From the NCBI GenBank assembly GCA_964035795.1, contig OZ038323.1, positions 3,429,381 to 3,493,380 of the forward strand: DNA of 64,000 bases. Reading direction: 5' to 3'. Position numbers and translations under genes: made by a program. The notes beneath the pieces are model-generated. The model was not told where the DNA came from, did not search any database, and worked only from the letters and a program-made list of their open reading frames with translations. Origin of the DNA: Pterobdella sp. o SKG-2022 (taxonomy: Eukaryota; Annelida; Clitellata; Hirudinida; Piscicolidae). Below are positions 1 through 28,228 of the stretch, piece by piece (positions within the stretch are counted from its first letter, which is position 1; each line of letters opens with the position of its first letter).

Positions 1-2
1 AT

Positions 3-251
3 GATGATAGTGGTGGTAGTGATGATGATGATAGTGGTGGTAGTGATGATGATGATAGTGGTTGTGATGACGATGATGATGATGATAGTGTTGGTAATGA
101 TGATGATGAGGCTGAAAGGGTGGTTGTGATCCATCCTGAACATGATGTTAGACACAAACTTTGCACTCCTCCTTCGTCTTCCAGTGACCACTTGAGATTA
201 TTCATATTATCTTGTCAAGATCATTATTTCTTGAAGAACCCTGCATGATCT
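3..251 (+). CDS. Acidic Asp/Ser/Gly-repeat reading frame, possible exon cut by window edge
   Basis: Frame 3 is open from the first base of the window to a TGA at 249-251. The first part is a GAT/AGT/GGT repeat reading as Asp runs separated by Ser-Gly-Gly-Ser; from about 110 it turns into ordinary sequence (Glu-Ala-Glu-Arg-Val-Val-Val, then mixed residues with two Cys). No ATG is needed if this is an internal or terminal exon of a gene starting before the window. The repeat alone would keep a frame open by chance, so only the last 45 codons argue for coding. It could belong to the same gene as the exons at 765-1977. No family recognised. Confidence 0.25.
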
Positions 252-337
252 GTTTTATCAAGATAGCTTATCAGAAAAAGTTCATTATTAGAGAAGAAAG
301 CATCCTAGAATCAACAGTCTAATGAAGTAGCTAGGGT

Positions 338-580
338 TTGTTCATTACCTACACACAAGAACAGAAGGGTGATAAAGAATTCAACGTTCCAACGTCATAT
401 TATTTAATTTGTTCTCATCCATCGATTAGTCAAATCCCACAAATAGCTTTTTATTTAGTGGGATATTTCGAAATAGTGAAGAGGAGAAAGTGTGTTATGA
501 ACTACTATCTCTTACGTGATTTCACAGCACGTAGTAGAAAGTTCGCGAATATTTTTTATGGACTGGATATGTGTATATAA
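338..580 (+). other. 80-codon ORF of uncertain status
   Basis: Open frame of mixed composition between the acidic ORF at the window edge and the exon at 765. It opens just after a TAG and ends with TAA. Neither a good acceptor at its start nor a donor in phase with the exon at 765 is visible, so it may be chance. Nothing recognisable in it. Confidence 0.12.
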
Positions 581-764
581 AGCTGAAAGTTGTTGACCTT
601 AATTCATCTTGGAAGCTGACCTCTGACCTCAAATCTTATGGTGTCATAGTGCTATAAAAGTTATGAATATATTAGAAACACTAAATTGGTTGCTTTTATT
701 GTTTCGTAATTTTTAATAATTGTGTTTTTATGTTGCATTTCATGATTATTTGTTATTTTTGCAG

Positions 765-966
765 ATGCCGTAATAAGACAACTAAGGAGCCATAAGGAAT
801 GGCTGGTGAATAAGAAGAATAAAAAAAAAAGAAAAATCATCAGCAAAAACAATATTAATACTTATAATAAAACAAATAGTAATAATAAAAACGTTTATAA
901 TATCAGAGATAATCTGGTAAGTATCCTCAAAAGTTTGAATGGCGATTCACAAATGGTCATTGACTC

Positions 967-1026
<60 letters not shown>

Positions 1027-2134
1027 AGATAATAAAAATGATGCTATAGAAGAAGTAAAAGATGACGATGGTGCCGATAGAGACGTAGCTGATGATGTTA
1101 GAAGTGTGATAACAAGTAAGACCTTCAAAGGGGTGGCGATGAAGAAGACTATGAAGATGAAGATGAAGAAGAATATGTGGAAACAAAGTAGAGTTTATTT
1201 TTTAGCTATGCTGTTTTTTTTTCGCATCTTAAAATGTTTTACTTCATTATTCATGATCTATCGTAATAACTTTGACAGAAATAGCTTTAATAGAAAAACA
1301 CATCAATAATAACGAGCTGTCAATCAAACGCAAAGTCTCTTCCTCTTTTAAAGATTTTTCATCCATAAATCACTCATTGGATACTGTCACGTGGCTCAAT
1401 GAAAGGTTCAAGAAAGGAGCCAGGTAAGTGGATGGATGAATAGATGGAATGATAGTTGCATAATGAATGGCTAATTGGATGGGTGGATTGAGAGATTGAT
1501 GAAGGTTTAATTGAAATATGTATAATAATTATACACCTGCCTTGTTTTAGTGTATTTTTATCGTGTAAGTAATCGAGGAAATTGCTACGCATTTTACGTC
1601 ATTGTTATTGAATAATTGATTAAATGAAATATTTTTAATTGAAATAATAATTAATATTATTGATAGCAGATGCAAAGCTAAAAGCGTTCCGAAAGATAAG
1701 AAGATTAAGCAAAAAATGTCGGTTCACATATATATATAGTTCTATAAATTATTTTTCTTTTACTATATACGTTTTTTTTTTCCGTTTCGATGTTTCATCA
1801 TTATTTTAAAGTATATCCTCATCAAATGTGGATGATTTTTACAAACATTTCCGATTTATATTTCAATATCCATTTTTCACTATTATTTTTTCATTTCGTG
1901 TTTTTCAATGACAGGCAAGAAGACATAAAGAACTTCTACTCCACAGACTTCAATCAAGATTTTTCCTTCGGCAATAAAAATAATGATAATAATAATAATA
2001 ATTTAGATTCTTTCGCTGCCGTGAAGCATGCATTAATGCGGAAAATTTCAAATAAAGAGAAAAATAACGATAATAATAATAACAGTTTTAAGAAGAAAAA
2101 TCGTAATAATAACAATAAAAATAATTTGAGCTAA
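765..2134 (+). CDS. Unrecognised basic protein with Asn run, 3' exons
   Basis: Exons 765-1115, 1279-1423, 1670-1721 and 1915-1977 have matching phases: AG acceptor before 765, donors GTAAGA after 1115 and GTAAGT after 1423, and GTTCAC after 1721 (weaker). Exon 1 reads a Lys/Arg-rich start, then a run of 19 Asn encoded by (AAT)n at 968-1024, then an acidic patch. Exon 2 is complex sequence (LDTVTWLNERFKKGAR at its end). Exon 3 is Lys-rich. In the phase that follows from exon 3 the last exon ends ARRHKELLLHRLQSRFFLRQ at a TAA at 1975-1977; another frame stays open to 2134 with further Asn runs, so the C-terminus is ambiguous. The 5' end lies upstream, perhaps before the window. ATTAAA at about 2157 could be the poly(A) signal. 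No family recognised; the composition suggests a nuclear or disordered protein, but that is inference. Confidence 0.5.
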
Positions 2135-3954
2135 AGATACGTGTACAAATTTTTCCATTAAAATTTACAAATGTTAATAGATTCTAAAAAGTTTTCAAAT
2201 TTCATGTTGGTACTCAATTATTTTAATTCTGTATGGTGTAGAAGATGAAGTTGATGGCAAGAACGGTTGAGAATAATGATGATGGTTATAACGAAGACTG
2301 AATTTAAAGTAATCGTTGAGTGAAAAAAAAATCAACGTTTTAATTAATGGCTTTTTTAATGCTACCCTTGTGATGAAATCTCGAATGATTTTGGTCAATG
2401 TTTATTTGAAGTGCATCAATTGTTGTAGAACCTTGTTTATCGACATCATGAATCACAGAATAATTACACAGGAAACAATAATGCTTTTGAGTCGTTTCAA
2501 TAAGGTACTAAATTATGGTTAGCTGTGAATATAAATCAAGACTTTTGATTATTGCAGTTCGTGATGGTTTTTTCAAGTGTTTAACTTGATCGTATGAAAA
2601 TAATTACAGCAATGTAAAAACTTCCAGACATTCAACCACCTCTCGATCGCACTAAGGTCGTTGCTTTTGATAAAATTAATATGAATCTTGAAAACGATTA
2701 AAATCAAAAACTTTTATTAGTTGAATAATAACACGAAGCTTTTCGTAAGTTGAACTCACATTATCAAGTTTGTATACTTGAAAATGTGAGTTCAACTTAC
2801 GAAAAGCTTCGTGTTATTATTCAGTTAATAAAAGTTTTTGATAAAATCATTTTTTTTAAAGATAATTCATTTAATTATAAAGATATGAATGTTCTTATGA
2901 AAATGTCAAACATTGGAGTTATGCCAATCATCCAAAAACACTTGAAATTCTCTCTTGACTGTTTGAAACTTAAAATATTTTTAGAGCCATTTGCTAAAAA
3001 TTTAAATAAGGCGGAGATTTAAATGGTTAGTGATGGATTGAAATAACTTTTTAAACTCGTTAAAATTGAAAAATTCTTTTGAAAGGTTTTTCTGCATGGA
3101 ATACTACATTAGCACTAGTACAGGGAAATTTAAGTGATATTTCATGGAAATTGAAATTGGTGATAATTATTTCAGCTTAATACCCAAGATAATACTAGAT
3201 CTTTAGTCTACATACAATACCTAGTAGCATACTTTTATTCCTCATTTAAATCTCGTAATAATTAAATATTTAATTTATTGCACTGTCCCTACTCAGACAA
3301 TCCTAAAACCTTCTTAAATAAATTCTGTTTAAAATAATATGTGGAAATGATTACATGAAGTTATTAATGAAAACTGAATAAAATAAAAACGGTTGAAATA
3401 ATAAAAATGGAAATATATGAATTAAATTTAGCAAAAAAAATGAATGAAAAACTTCCAACAAGATATTTGAACTAATATTCTGTTTTAACAAATAACAAGA
3501 ATCATATAAAAATAATAACGTGAGCACTTATCCTACAAAAGTTTCCAATGTCCGGATTATTAATTACCTTTAAATGCCTTATTATTTCTATTTTTTTTTA
3601 TTCCTTTTTTAATTACTAATTTTTATTACTATTCTTATTGTTATTGCTATTTATACAACAACGTCACAGCTATTAGAGATTTTCTAATTTACTCTCTCTA
3701 CTTGTAAAACACTATCATCTTTAATAATAACAAAAATAATTATTTATTTCTTCTATCATTAATATTATTATGAGATGTTTGAAAATATAATTGGGCAATT
3801 AACCCAAAGATATAAACGAGGAACCGCACAACGCTGCAAAATATTGATAGAATGACAGCATAAACTCAACCTCTTGTTACTAATTTATTTGATTTGTTAT
3901 TTAATTTATTAAATTCTGTTACACACTGGTTGTTAGCCCAGTTTTAACAGAAAA
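2135..3954. other. Intergenic AT-rich spacer
   Basis: Spacer between the Asn-rich gene and the neuropeptide gene. Apart from the hairpin at 2703-2841 and simple A/T-rich runs I see no exon, RNA gene or complex repeat. The ORF at 2750-3022 begins inside the hairpin arm and is A/T-rich, so I do not treat it as a gene. Confidence 0.6.
2703..2841. repeat. Foldback (hairpin) element, copy A
   Basis: Two inverted arms of about 66 bases (2703-2769 and 2776-2841) separated by a six-base loop. They match with only a few mismatches and include AACACGAAGCTTTTCGTAAG in one arm and its complement in the other. The right arm is shared, diverged, with the hairpin at 42003-42150. It looks like a MITE or foldback transposon without coding capacity. 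Confidence 0.75.
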
Positions 3955-4895
3955 ATGGCTGTCTATGTGTCTTCACTAGTTCTCATGTCTCTCCTTTTTT
4001 GTGCTTGCCAAGCCAGTTAGTTAATTTTATTTCTCCCATAATACGTTTGCACTAACATAACTGACAGACACCTTCTTTAATATAAATACTGCGTGAATTA
4101 CGATATTCCATCTTATTATTTATTATAATTATTTTTTTTGTTAAATTTTTGCCATAAAACATTTCACCACTTTTTTGTGAAAACATGTGAAAATGTTTGA
4201 AATTACTCAACTTCGTAACTATTTGGGCTACATCTTTAGCACTATTTACTTTTCTATATATGCCGCCTTGTACTACTTCGTCAATAACATTGCCTTGTTG
4301 TTTTATAATAATAGATTCTTATGAAATGGAGATTTTATTTTTAATTTCTACTCTTTTGTACTTCTTCTTAGAACTAGACTGCACAGGGTACGAGAGTATA
4401 GAATGCTACATGGGTTAGTATTTTTAAATTGATACAAGTTTAACCTCTTAATTATCATTTATATATTTTTAAAAAGACCTTTTTTATTTACTTTTAAATA
4501 AAAATCTTTTGACTCATAAGAATGCAGTTGATAACATTGTGACCCCCATACATTGAGAAAAATCTCATGACACTGCAGGCAATGGTAAAAGACAACTTGA
4601 AGATTTTACGATAGACGAAAATGAAAATGGGTTCAGAAAAGAAGACGAGAGAAAAAAAGAATATCAAGAAAGCGACGAGTATTTTGAAGATGAAGAATAT
4701 GAAAAATTACCAGCTGATAAAAAATTTTTATATTCAGTGTACCACAGAAATTTTAGAAATGACAATAAAGTACCATTTTATAAAAAAGAGTACAGAGGTA
4801 ACAAACAAAGAGAGAATGAGGAAGACGATGAGAGGATGTACCGGTATATCAACAAAATTTTCAGATCCTTGGGAGGTCGGAAAAATGGCCACTGA
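3955..4895 (+). CDS. Candidate neuropeptide precursor with disulfide-ringed peptide (GGNG/CCHamide-like layout)
   Basis: Three exons, 3955-4015, 4372-4413 and 4579-4895, join in phase (donors GTTAGT twice, acceptors after TTCTTCTTAG and CACTGCAG) into 139 residues ending at a TGA. Residues 1-20 are a clear signal peptide (hydrophobic core, CACQA before the cut). The next residues are KLDCTGYESIECYMGNG followed by the dibasic cleavage site KR (38-39). The two Cys (24 and 32) would close a ring, and the Gly before KR could donate a C-terminal amide or be the free end. The rest is acidic and Tyr-rich with further dibasic sites, and a possible second peptide near the C-terminus ends SLGGRK. Annelid and mollusc GGNG peptides and arthropod CCHamides, as families, place a ringed peptide directly after the signal peptide and before (G)KR. 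The assignment to that family is inference from layout and the C-x7-C...GNG-KR pattern. Confidence 0.72.
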
Positions 4896-5852
4896 CATTT
4901 GCACTCTTTACTTTCTTTACATACAATTATGATAATGTTCTTTCATACTTCGTTTGTACTTTATTTAATTGACGTTATTCTTTGATGTTTTTAACTGTTT
5001 CTTATTTGATAGTCTTGCATAAATAGTAATTCTTCTAAAAAAAATATTAATTTTTCATAGTCATTTCGTAATACAATAGTCATGCCAAATTTATAATTAC
5101 AGAATCTTAAAAATAAATTTGAAAAAACGATTAAACCTAATTACCCAGTTCTCGAAGTATTGTCAAATTCTAACCATCAATCAAGAATTCTTTGATTCAT
5201 TGGTTTTATATTAATGGGATAATAAAATGATAAAAAATAGTCATGAAATTTGCGTAGAAATTAAACTAATTTTTTGAGTATTTTATGTTCAATTGTGAAA
5301 CATTTCTTTCTATTCTTAATTCTATTATCAATTGACAGTACATTTTTTAGTAACTTTTACAAAAAAATTATTCTATATTATTTTTATATAACAATCTATT
5401 TGTATTTTCTGAAAACTCGGTTTTTACTAAATAAAAAATTCAAGCTTTCGTGAAAAGTTCAGAAATATTAAAATTAATTTTAAAAACTCAAAAAAATAAT
5501 AGATTGATGCAAGTTATGTGAATACGTGCCCAAACAAAAATAATTTTAAGCTACTTCAAACGAATTAATGAAGCGCTACTACTTTCAAGCACATATATAA
5601 ATAGAAAAATCAAATCGAAAAGTCCTCTTTAGACTTTGATTGGCGAACTATTTTTTCAAGTGTGAGTCTTGTTAAGATGCATATTAAATTTTTCTTCTTG
5701 TCATTTTATTCAAATTTTTTTTACTAAAAAATTTATATTTTATCGCGTGGAAAGTATATGAGGTTAAATGTACTTTTAAACACAAAATACAACCCCATCC
5801 ATAGCTATAACAACCGACACAGAAAAAACCAAAGCTTGTAAAACCAGCTAAA
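4896..5852. other. Intergenic AT-rich spacer upstream of adenosine kinase
   Basis: No exon, RNA gene or repeat element visible. It should contain the 3' UTR of the peptide gene and the promoter of adenosine kinase, but no motif stands out. Confidence 0.5.
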
Positions 5853-8800
5853 ATGCCTTTGAAGGATTGTAACGAGCATTGTGAGGGGTGTCTTTTTGGT
5901 CTGGGAAATCCTCTTCTGGATGTTATTGCTTCAGTAACTCCTGGGTTTCTTAAGAAGTTTGTCTTCTTATTACTACGATAAGTATAATATTATTACTAAT
6001 ATCATTGAAGGTTTTGCTTAAGAAGTTTTTTGCAAAATGATTTTTTACAGAATTACTTGTATAGAAAATTTATTAAGATTGTTTATTGCAAACATATTGG
6101 TTTAATTTACATAAAAATTCAACAATAATGTCGAGTATGTAACGGTATTGCTAACTTTTTTATTTTCTGTATTGCTCCTGTGTCCGATAATTAAAGCCAA
6201 AGTTGCTCCATTTAAACTTACCTCCTACTTGTTGTTATAACTTATTTTTTAATATCATTTTTTTAACAACCAATTCAAATTTCCTCAAAATCAAAAAAGA
6301 TCATCATAGTTTTAAATTACAAAAATTATAGTTGTATCTACTATATTCTTACATATATTATATAATTGATATTATTTCAAGTCATACTTCTATTCAAACT
6401 TCAACCCACTTATCTTACTGTCATAGTTGCTCAAGTGCTCTCAATACTTTTTCAATTATTTGTTTTTAACTATTTCTATCATTTACACTGTACCTATTAA
6501 TATTTTAATAATAAAATTTATTGTTTCGTTATTTTTTTCTTAATTTTTCTTAATCTTATGAAAGGTGGGAATTCATTAAAATTATGTTTTTTAATTTATT
6601 AGACTTTGGCAAATATTCTCAAAGCCATTTATATTATCAACACTGATGATAGTTCATATGAGCATGTGTAATACTTCATTCATTTATTTCTATCAGTGTA
6701 TTTAAATCAGTTCAGTTCAAATAAATTCAAAATAATAAAGAAAGCAAGTTTTAATCAAGCTATAATCACATCAAATATTGTTTATAATATAAATCTAACT
6801 CTATGAAAATGAGTTTATAAAGACCATAAATGAGGATAATGATGATTTGTCATTTTTTAAAAAGTTTCATCATTAACAATGATTTGATATTTAGAATACA
6901 AAATACCTTTCAAATTTACTTATATACAAATGTAATACAATTTTTTTAAAATACAATAAATATATTTTGTGTGTTCATTACGTATGTGAAAAATCTGTTA
7001 AAAATGGGTACACACACTCCAAAGTCACTTACCTACCACTTTTGCATGCATTTGATATCAAAAATAATAATATTAATCAAAAAATTAATGATACAGGTTG
7101 TATTATAAATAATAATAAAAGATCAATGTTAAAAAAAAATAGTATGAGGCCTGTATAACTGGTTGCAGGTATGAATTGAAAGAGAATGACCAGATTCTGG
7201 CTTCAGAGAAACATGGTGACTTGTTAGTGCTTCAGTATTTCTATCATTAACATTTGTATTACTGTTGTTGCTGTCATTAACATTTGTATTACTGTTGTTG
7301 TTGTCATTAACATTTGTATTACTGTTGTTGCTGTCATTGACATAATAGTGTTTTATGTTATTGGTTTCATTAACACTATCATCACTTCTGTTGCTATTAC
7401 CAACATCAATACTTATTTTGATGTTCTCTCATCACTGTAGTTTCCTTCATTATCTTTAATGCTGCTGCTATCATTTTGCACTTGCTTTCTTCATTACAAT
7501 CACTCCAACTTCTACCATTGTTTCTGTGTTTTTACCAAGTTCTTATTACTATTATTAACCTTATTATTATTATTACTTTTTTCTTATTATTATTACCACA
7601 CAGGTTCGACACAATGGAGAAGGACTTCAAAGTTGAATACATCCCTGGAGGGGCCACCCAGAATGCCATCAGAGTCGCCAATGTATCGTCATTATTTTTT
7701 AAAATATACTACTTATGTTTTATTTTGTTTATTTATTAAGATTTATTGTAGTATCGTTATGTTCATATTATGATCAAAATTCATTTTTAGTGCTTTTTTT
7801 ATAAACCCTGATAAATTAAAATAATTATCTTAATTATTTCGATCATCATAAATAATATTTTTGATATCTAACCTCATGCTATGAGACGTTAAACGATTAA
7901 TAATAATAATAATAATAAAGCTCATTTATATATATATTTTATTCTAATCACTATTGAAATATCCCCACCCATCAACAGTGGTTTTTAGCAAGTCCACAGG
8001 TGGCTACAATAACAGGATGCATTGGAAAGGACAATCATGGAAAAATACTTGAAGACATCGTCAAGAAAGATGGAATTAAAGCAATCTACCAATACACTAA
8101 CGATCACAAGACTGGAACCTGTGCTGTCTGTGTTACTGAGTCTAAGGGGTACGTTGTTGATAATTAAGCCATTGGTGTTTGGTGTGATTTTGTGCTGGGG
8201 CTGGTTTGTGCGCTTGTGTTGTGTTTGTTATATCGTTTTTCTTTTTGATAGATATTCATAACAGATGTTTAAAGAGTTGGATATATCTATTAAAAAAACA
8301 ATAAAATAGCAAAAATTTAATTGAAATTCTCTCCTTTGCGGGCAGCCAAACTATCTTTTATGCAAACTTCAAGCCCTTCAAAACCACGCGTCCAAGACGG
8401 CTCTTCAAGCTGAATATTTCAGCTCTTCCAGCGACTGTCTTGATCGTTTGCACTGGCTTCCTGTCTCCCAAAGATGCAAGTTTAAATTACTTTGGCTCAT
8501 TGCATGCACTCTCAAGCTTGAACAACCTGCTTATCTTTTTGATCTTTTGTCAATCAGACACACACGTCAACCACTCAGATCCTTGCACTCTGGTCTCCAG
8601 CTTCATCAACCTGTTTCTTCAGGCTTGTTTACTAGTCGCTCTTTTTCTCACCAGGCTCCACGTCTGTGGAATTCACTTTCTTCTAACTTACGCTCATCGC
8701 CTTTTCTCAAGAACTTTCGCAAACTTTTGAAAATTCACTTATACCATAAACATCCCCAGTCATAATCATCCCCAGTCATAATCTCTTACAAACCTTGAGC

Positions 8801-10597
8801 GCCTCTGAAGCAACCTTGAATTGATAACTGTGCGCTATAAAAATCTTAATAATAATACTATACAATGAGCATAAATTGAGATATACAATTCTCAAAAACT
8901 CAACAGCCTAAGGTCATTGGTAGCCTACTTAGGGGCAGCCAATCATCTCACGTTGGAGCATGTCAACACACTGCAGCCATACATCGACCAAGCCTGCATC
9001 TACTACATGGCTGTATGTGTAGTGCTGTCATTTCATTTTTATTATTATGACTGTTATTATTATTTTTATTATTATTTAGTTTTTCATTATTGTTTTATTT
9101 TGTTATTATTATTTTAAATCCATTTTCATGTAGTATTTTTCAAAATTATTGTTTTACTTTGTATAATGTATGTACTAGTTAAATTTTGGATTTTTTTGAC
9201 CACCGTTTAACTTGTACTCAGGGCTTTCCACTCACTGTGTGCCCAGATGCCATGCTTAAAATAGGAAAACATGCATGCGAACAAAATAAGGTTGACAACA
9301 TTATGATAACTCAAATGTTTTATGAGGCTTATCGAAAAATCTAGCTTTTGATTTCAATGAATTTATTTGAATATTTTTCAAAGTCAAAGTTTAGTTGGTG
9401 AATAACAATAAAATAATAACACCACATACTACCACATCAACAGTATTACCAACCACTACACATCAAACCAACGATAACAACCTCCCAGATCCTAGCAATG
9501 AACATTTCAGCCCCTTTCCTATGTCAGTTCTTCAAGGATCCCATGCTAAAGATGATTCCCTATGTCGACTACCTCTTTGCTAATGAGAATGTCTGTTTCT
9601 GATTTTATTGTTTTTTTATTGCTTTAGTTATTTTTATTTATCAGTTTTTGAGATTTTATTATTTATTATTTTAGTAATACTTTTATCATAATATTAGTGC
9701 TAGTTGTTTCATAATAAATATTTCAAAAAATTATTCCAGGAATTTTCAGCTTTCGCAACAGAGAACGGCATTAAAGTTAGTTTAAAACATTCCACAAAAA
9801 TACACGCACACGTAAAAACAAATAAACACACATAAATACTCACGTAAAACATACACAGAGTACCGATCTGAAAGAGATAATAGAAGTGATAGCCAAGTAC
9901 CCCAAAGAGAACAAGCAGAGGCCTCGTGTAGTTGTTGTTACCCAGGGACACCTGCCCACATATGTTTATAAAGGTGGATGGGTGTGGGGAATAAGCAGTA
10001 TGATATAAGTGCGTGTGGGGACTGATAGTTTAAGTTGGTTCAGTTGGGTGGATGATGAGTCTGAGAGATAAGCTGGTTTAAGAATATTAAGTATATTTGT
10101 GGACAGTTTCTGCAAAAATGCATTTTTATTTTGATGAGAACTAATGATTCATGCTTCTATTTATTTAAATTTAAAAATAAATAAAACACCAAACACAGAC
10201 GGAAAATTGTACGAGTTCCCAGTGATAGCGATCAGGAATGAAGATATTGTTGATACTAATGGGGCTGGAGATGCTTTTGTTGGAGGTGTGTGTCTGTTGT
10301 GGGATGCATCATGTGCATTTATTTTTTGTGTGCTTCTGTTGTGTTTGTTTATTAGTTGTCTATTGATGCTGTCTATTTTTATATCTGATGCATATGCATA
10401 CATAGTTGCATGTATGAAATGTTGGATTATATTTTCTAGCAGTAAATAATTGTTATCATGTTTCTCTAGGTTTCTTGGCGGGTTTGGTGAAGAACGCCAG
10501 CTTAGAAAAATGTGTCGAAGCCGCCAATTATGGCGCAAACTACATCCTCAAGACGTCTGGGGTGCAACTAAACACCGCACCGACTTTTAAATTTTAA
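5853..10597 (+). CDS. ADK: Adenosine kinase, eleven exons, complete
   Basis: Exons 5853-5956, 7169-7222, 7604-7682, 7979-8148, 8907-9012, 9222-9290, 9489-9590, 9740-9775, 9859-9973, 10199-10285 and 10470-10597 join in phase to 349 residues plus TAA, close to the roughly 345 of the short animal enzyme. The protein phosphorylates adenosine to AMP using ATP in the purine salvage pathway. Diagnostic stretches are GNPLLD near the N-terminus, GGATQNAIRVA, TGCIGKD, the strand NISAPF, and the PfkB signature DTNGAGDAFVGG at about 297-308, whose Asp (about 303) is the catalytic base. The start ATG at 5853 opens the first exon and leads directly into the conserved N-terminal strand. Donor sites are mostly GTA/GTT; the one after 9590 (GTCTGT) is weak but required by phase. 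The fourth intron carries a LINE fragment. Single-copy housekeeping gene with no sign of decay. Confidence 0.96.
7245..7339. repeat. 30-bp tandem repeat in an ADK intron
   Basis: Slightly more than three copies of a 30-base unit starting CATTAACATTTGTATTACTG, with one or two substitutions between copies. It sits in the second intron of adenosine kinase. Confidence 0.85.
8338..8868 (+). mobile_element. 5'-truncated CR1/L2-type LINE, C-terminal ORF2 end and tail
   Basis: The frame from about 8343 to 8765 reads the C-terminal end of a CR1/L2-like non-LTR reverse transcriptase ORF: KLQALQNHASK, LHWLPVSQRCKFKLL, then QAPRLWNSL and a stop after HPQS. The marks LHWLPV and APRLWNSLP are typical of this clade. 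A 3' tail with GCGCTATAAAAATCTTAATA follows at about 8830-8860. The RT core is missing, so this is a dead 3' fragment. It lies in the ADK intron, same strand as the gene. A solo tail resembling this one occurs at 52008-52072. Confidence 0.85.
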
Positions 10598-12526
10598 ATA
10601 ATATTTTTTTTAAAGGTTTTTATCAGTTATTTTTGGTATTTTCAATTCAGCACCTCTTATAATACTCATTGTTTTGTAACTTTCCAAGAGCTTTTTGTTG
10701 CGTAGTTTGATTAGTTCTCTATTAAACTACCTTGCTTTCTTATTGAAGATGTGCATTTGGTGTTACTAACTGCTGATTTTATGCTAAATATAATTTATAT
10801 TATCTAAATTATTTTTTTTTATTTTGGACACTTTAAATAAAAATTTTTCTTGAGTTACTAAGCAACATATCACAGATATAATAAACGCCAAAATCATTAC
10901 TTGATAAAATAATCATGAAGAGCATAACTTTTGATATACCTAACTTCTATGTGCTATAAAGACGGTTACTTATAACACAGTATAATGTATTAAAAGTTCA
11001 TTAGAAAGTTTATATTATTGATCATTAAAGAACAGCTTCAAGTGGGGAAGCGGACCATTAGGTCATCTCTAACTCGGGTTTCGTTTGGCGGAATTTATAA
11101 GTCTCACAGGGGACTATTCGATGTTGACAGATTTTAAATTCTTTTTATTATTTAACGTTTTGTGTATACTTTTGATATTTGGCACAGTTATTTAAAAGAT
11201 GTTAACAGCAGTCGTCCTATTGATACTATCAAAGAATACTTAATAATGTAAAGTCTTATTGCGAAAAACATCGAGATTTAAGTCAAAAATTACTTTGTCT
11301 TTTTTTCCTCGCTATTTGATTAAAGCTATTTTACGCTATCAATATTATACAATAAATTATGAACTCGCAAAAAATCGAGTAATTCACTTACATTGTGAGT
11401 TGATTAATGAGAGAATTTGAATGTAATAGGGTATTCATAAAGCACCTTTTTTTATAGATTAAAGCGTTTACTACAAATTTGATGTAGCGAAAACACACTG
11501 TAGAACAGGTGATAACTGTCGGCCCACGCGGCATCGAACCCGTTAACTTTAGTTAATTAGTCTAATGATCAACCTCTGAGCTATACGGGCCAAATTGTGT
11601 TAAAAAAATTAAATTTTTCAAGGCAAGCATAAATTCCTTAACATTAAATAGGTATAAAACACCAAACAAGTTCATTCAAGAATACAACATAACAAGCAAC
11701 TCTCTTTTAACACAAAGCTTCGAGCTTTATAAGCAAAGTTGTTAAGTAATTTTGAATACTAATCGAATCTTATTATTTCTAGACTAAATAAGTCTTGAGC
11801 AGCATTACAGTCGCCATGAAGCAAGACTACGAAAGAAGGGCGGTGAAAATTGTTGTTCGCAATATTTATGGATTTATTATTTCTATTATTAATTTTGACC
11901 ATTTTCATTGGTTTCACTATTTTTTTTATTATTAATTAAATAAAAATTTTATCTTTTTGTTATGATCGCGCACTTTAATAGTGATGTTATGTGTTATTTT
12001 TCAAAACATTTGTGCAGTTTTCCCAATTAAATATACATTTTTAAGATTGTAACATTCTCTAAGATAACACTTTTAGAAGAAAATCATGGAAAACTAACAC
12101 TATTTTTTATAATACATAGCTTCATCAGATTTACACACCTTTTGTATAAATACTTATAACAAAGTATGCACCTTTTAATACATGATACGCAATGATATAG
12201 TACATACTAAGCAAACAAGTGTAGAATATAACGTATATATGTAATTTTTATAAATACGTGCAAAATTATAAGTATAATTTCCAATAACACGCTTAAAATT
12301 GATTCAGAAATCATCAAAAAAAAGCATTATAATAATTTGATAGATCAATTAATATAAATCAACCAATAAAAATTCATTATTAACACAACTAATGGTTTAT
12401 TGGTGAAAAGAATCTGATATTGATTTATATAAACTAAAGAATTAGGAAGCAATGAAGTGACAATACAAAGTTCAATAATACGATATAATGATGAAGTTCT
12501 GATTGATACAATATAATTGTTGGAAG
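10598..12526. other. Intergenic spacer with one SINE
   Basis: Between ADK and the next gene. It contains the SINE at 11419-11591; the remainder is A/T-rich with no exon or RNA gene visible. Confidence 0.55.
11419..11591 (-). mobile_element. tRNA-derived SINE, copy 1
   Basis: On the minus strand it begins GGCCCGTATAGCTCAGAGGT (box A-like) and has GGGTTCGATGCC (box B-like) about 40 bases on, so the head is tRNA-derived. A roughly 100-base body follows, running to TATAAAAAAAGGTGC and a tail near 11419. It matches the copy at 38223-38401 over its full length with moderate divergence. Confidence 0.8.
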
Positions 12527-27983
<15,457 letters not shown>

Positions 27984-28228
27984 TATTATTATTGACTTTA
28001 TATACTTTTGTTCTTTATATTGACATGTGTATAATTTTTAACAAGTTTAGGCTACTCATATTGTATTTTATTTCATAATGAAATAACGCATTTTTATACA
28101 GATTTTTACATAAAATCATAGATGTTTAAAGTTGAGATGTTTAAATTCAAAAAGTGAAAACAACCTAATATAACTCAGAAAATAACATCAAAATGCCTCT
28201 GCAAGTTGAAAAATGAATACGCAAATGA

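Noticed and set aside
4197..4418. 73-codon hydrophobic ORF resembling a signal peptide
   Set aside because: It runs across the intron and second exon of the neuropeptide gene in another frame and has no conserved sequence.
4621..4932. 103-codon Lys-rich ORF on the plus strand
   Set aside because: A shadow one frame off the neuropeptide precursor's last exon, which joins in phase to a signal peptide.
7245..7339. Possible CRISPR-like array
   Set aside because: Units are directly adjacent with no spacers, and the genome is eukaryotic.
11510..11591. Functional tRNA
   Set aside because: Head folds poorly, lacks a proper anticodon arm and is followed by a repeated body; it is a SINE.
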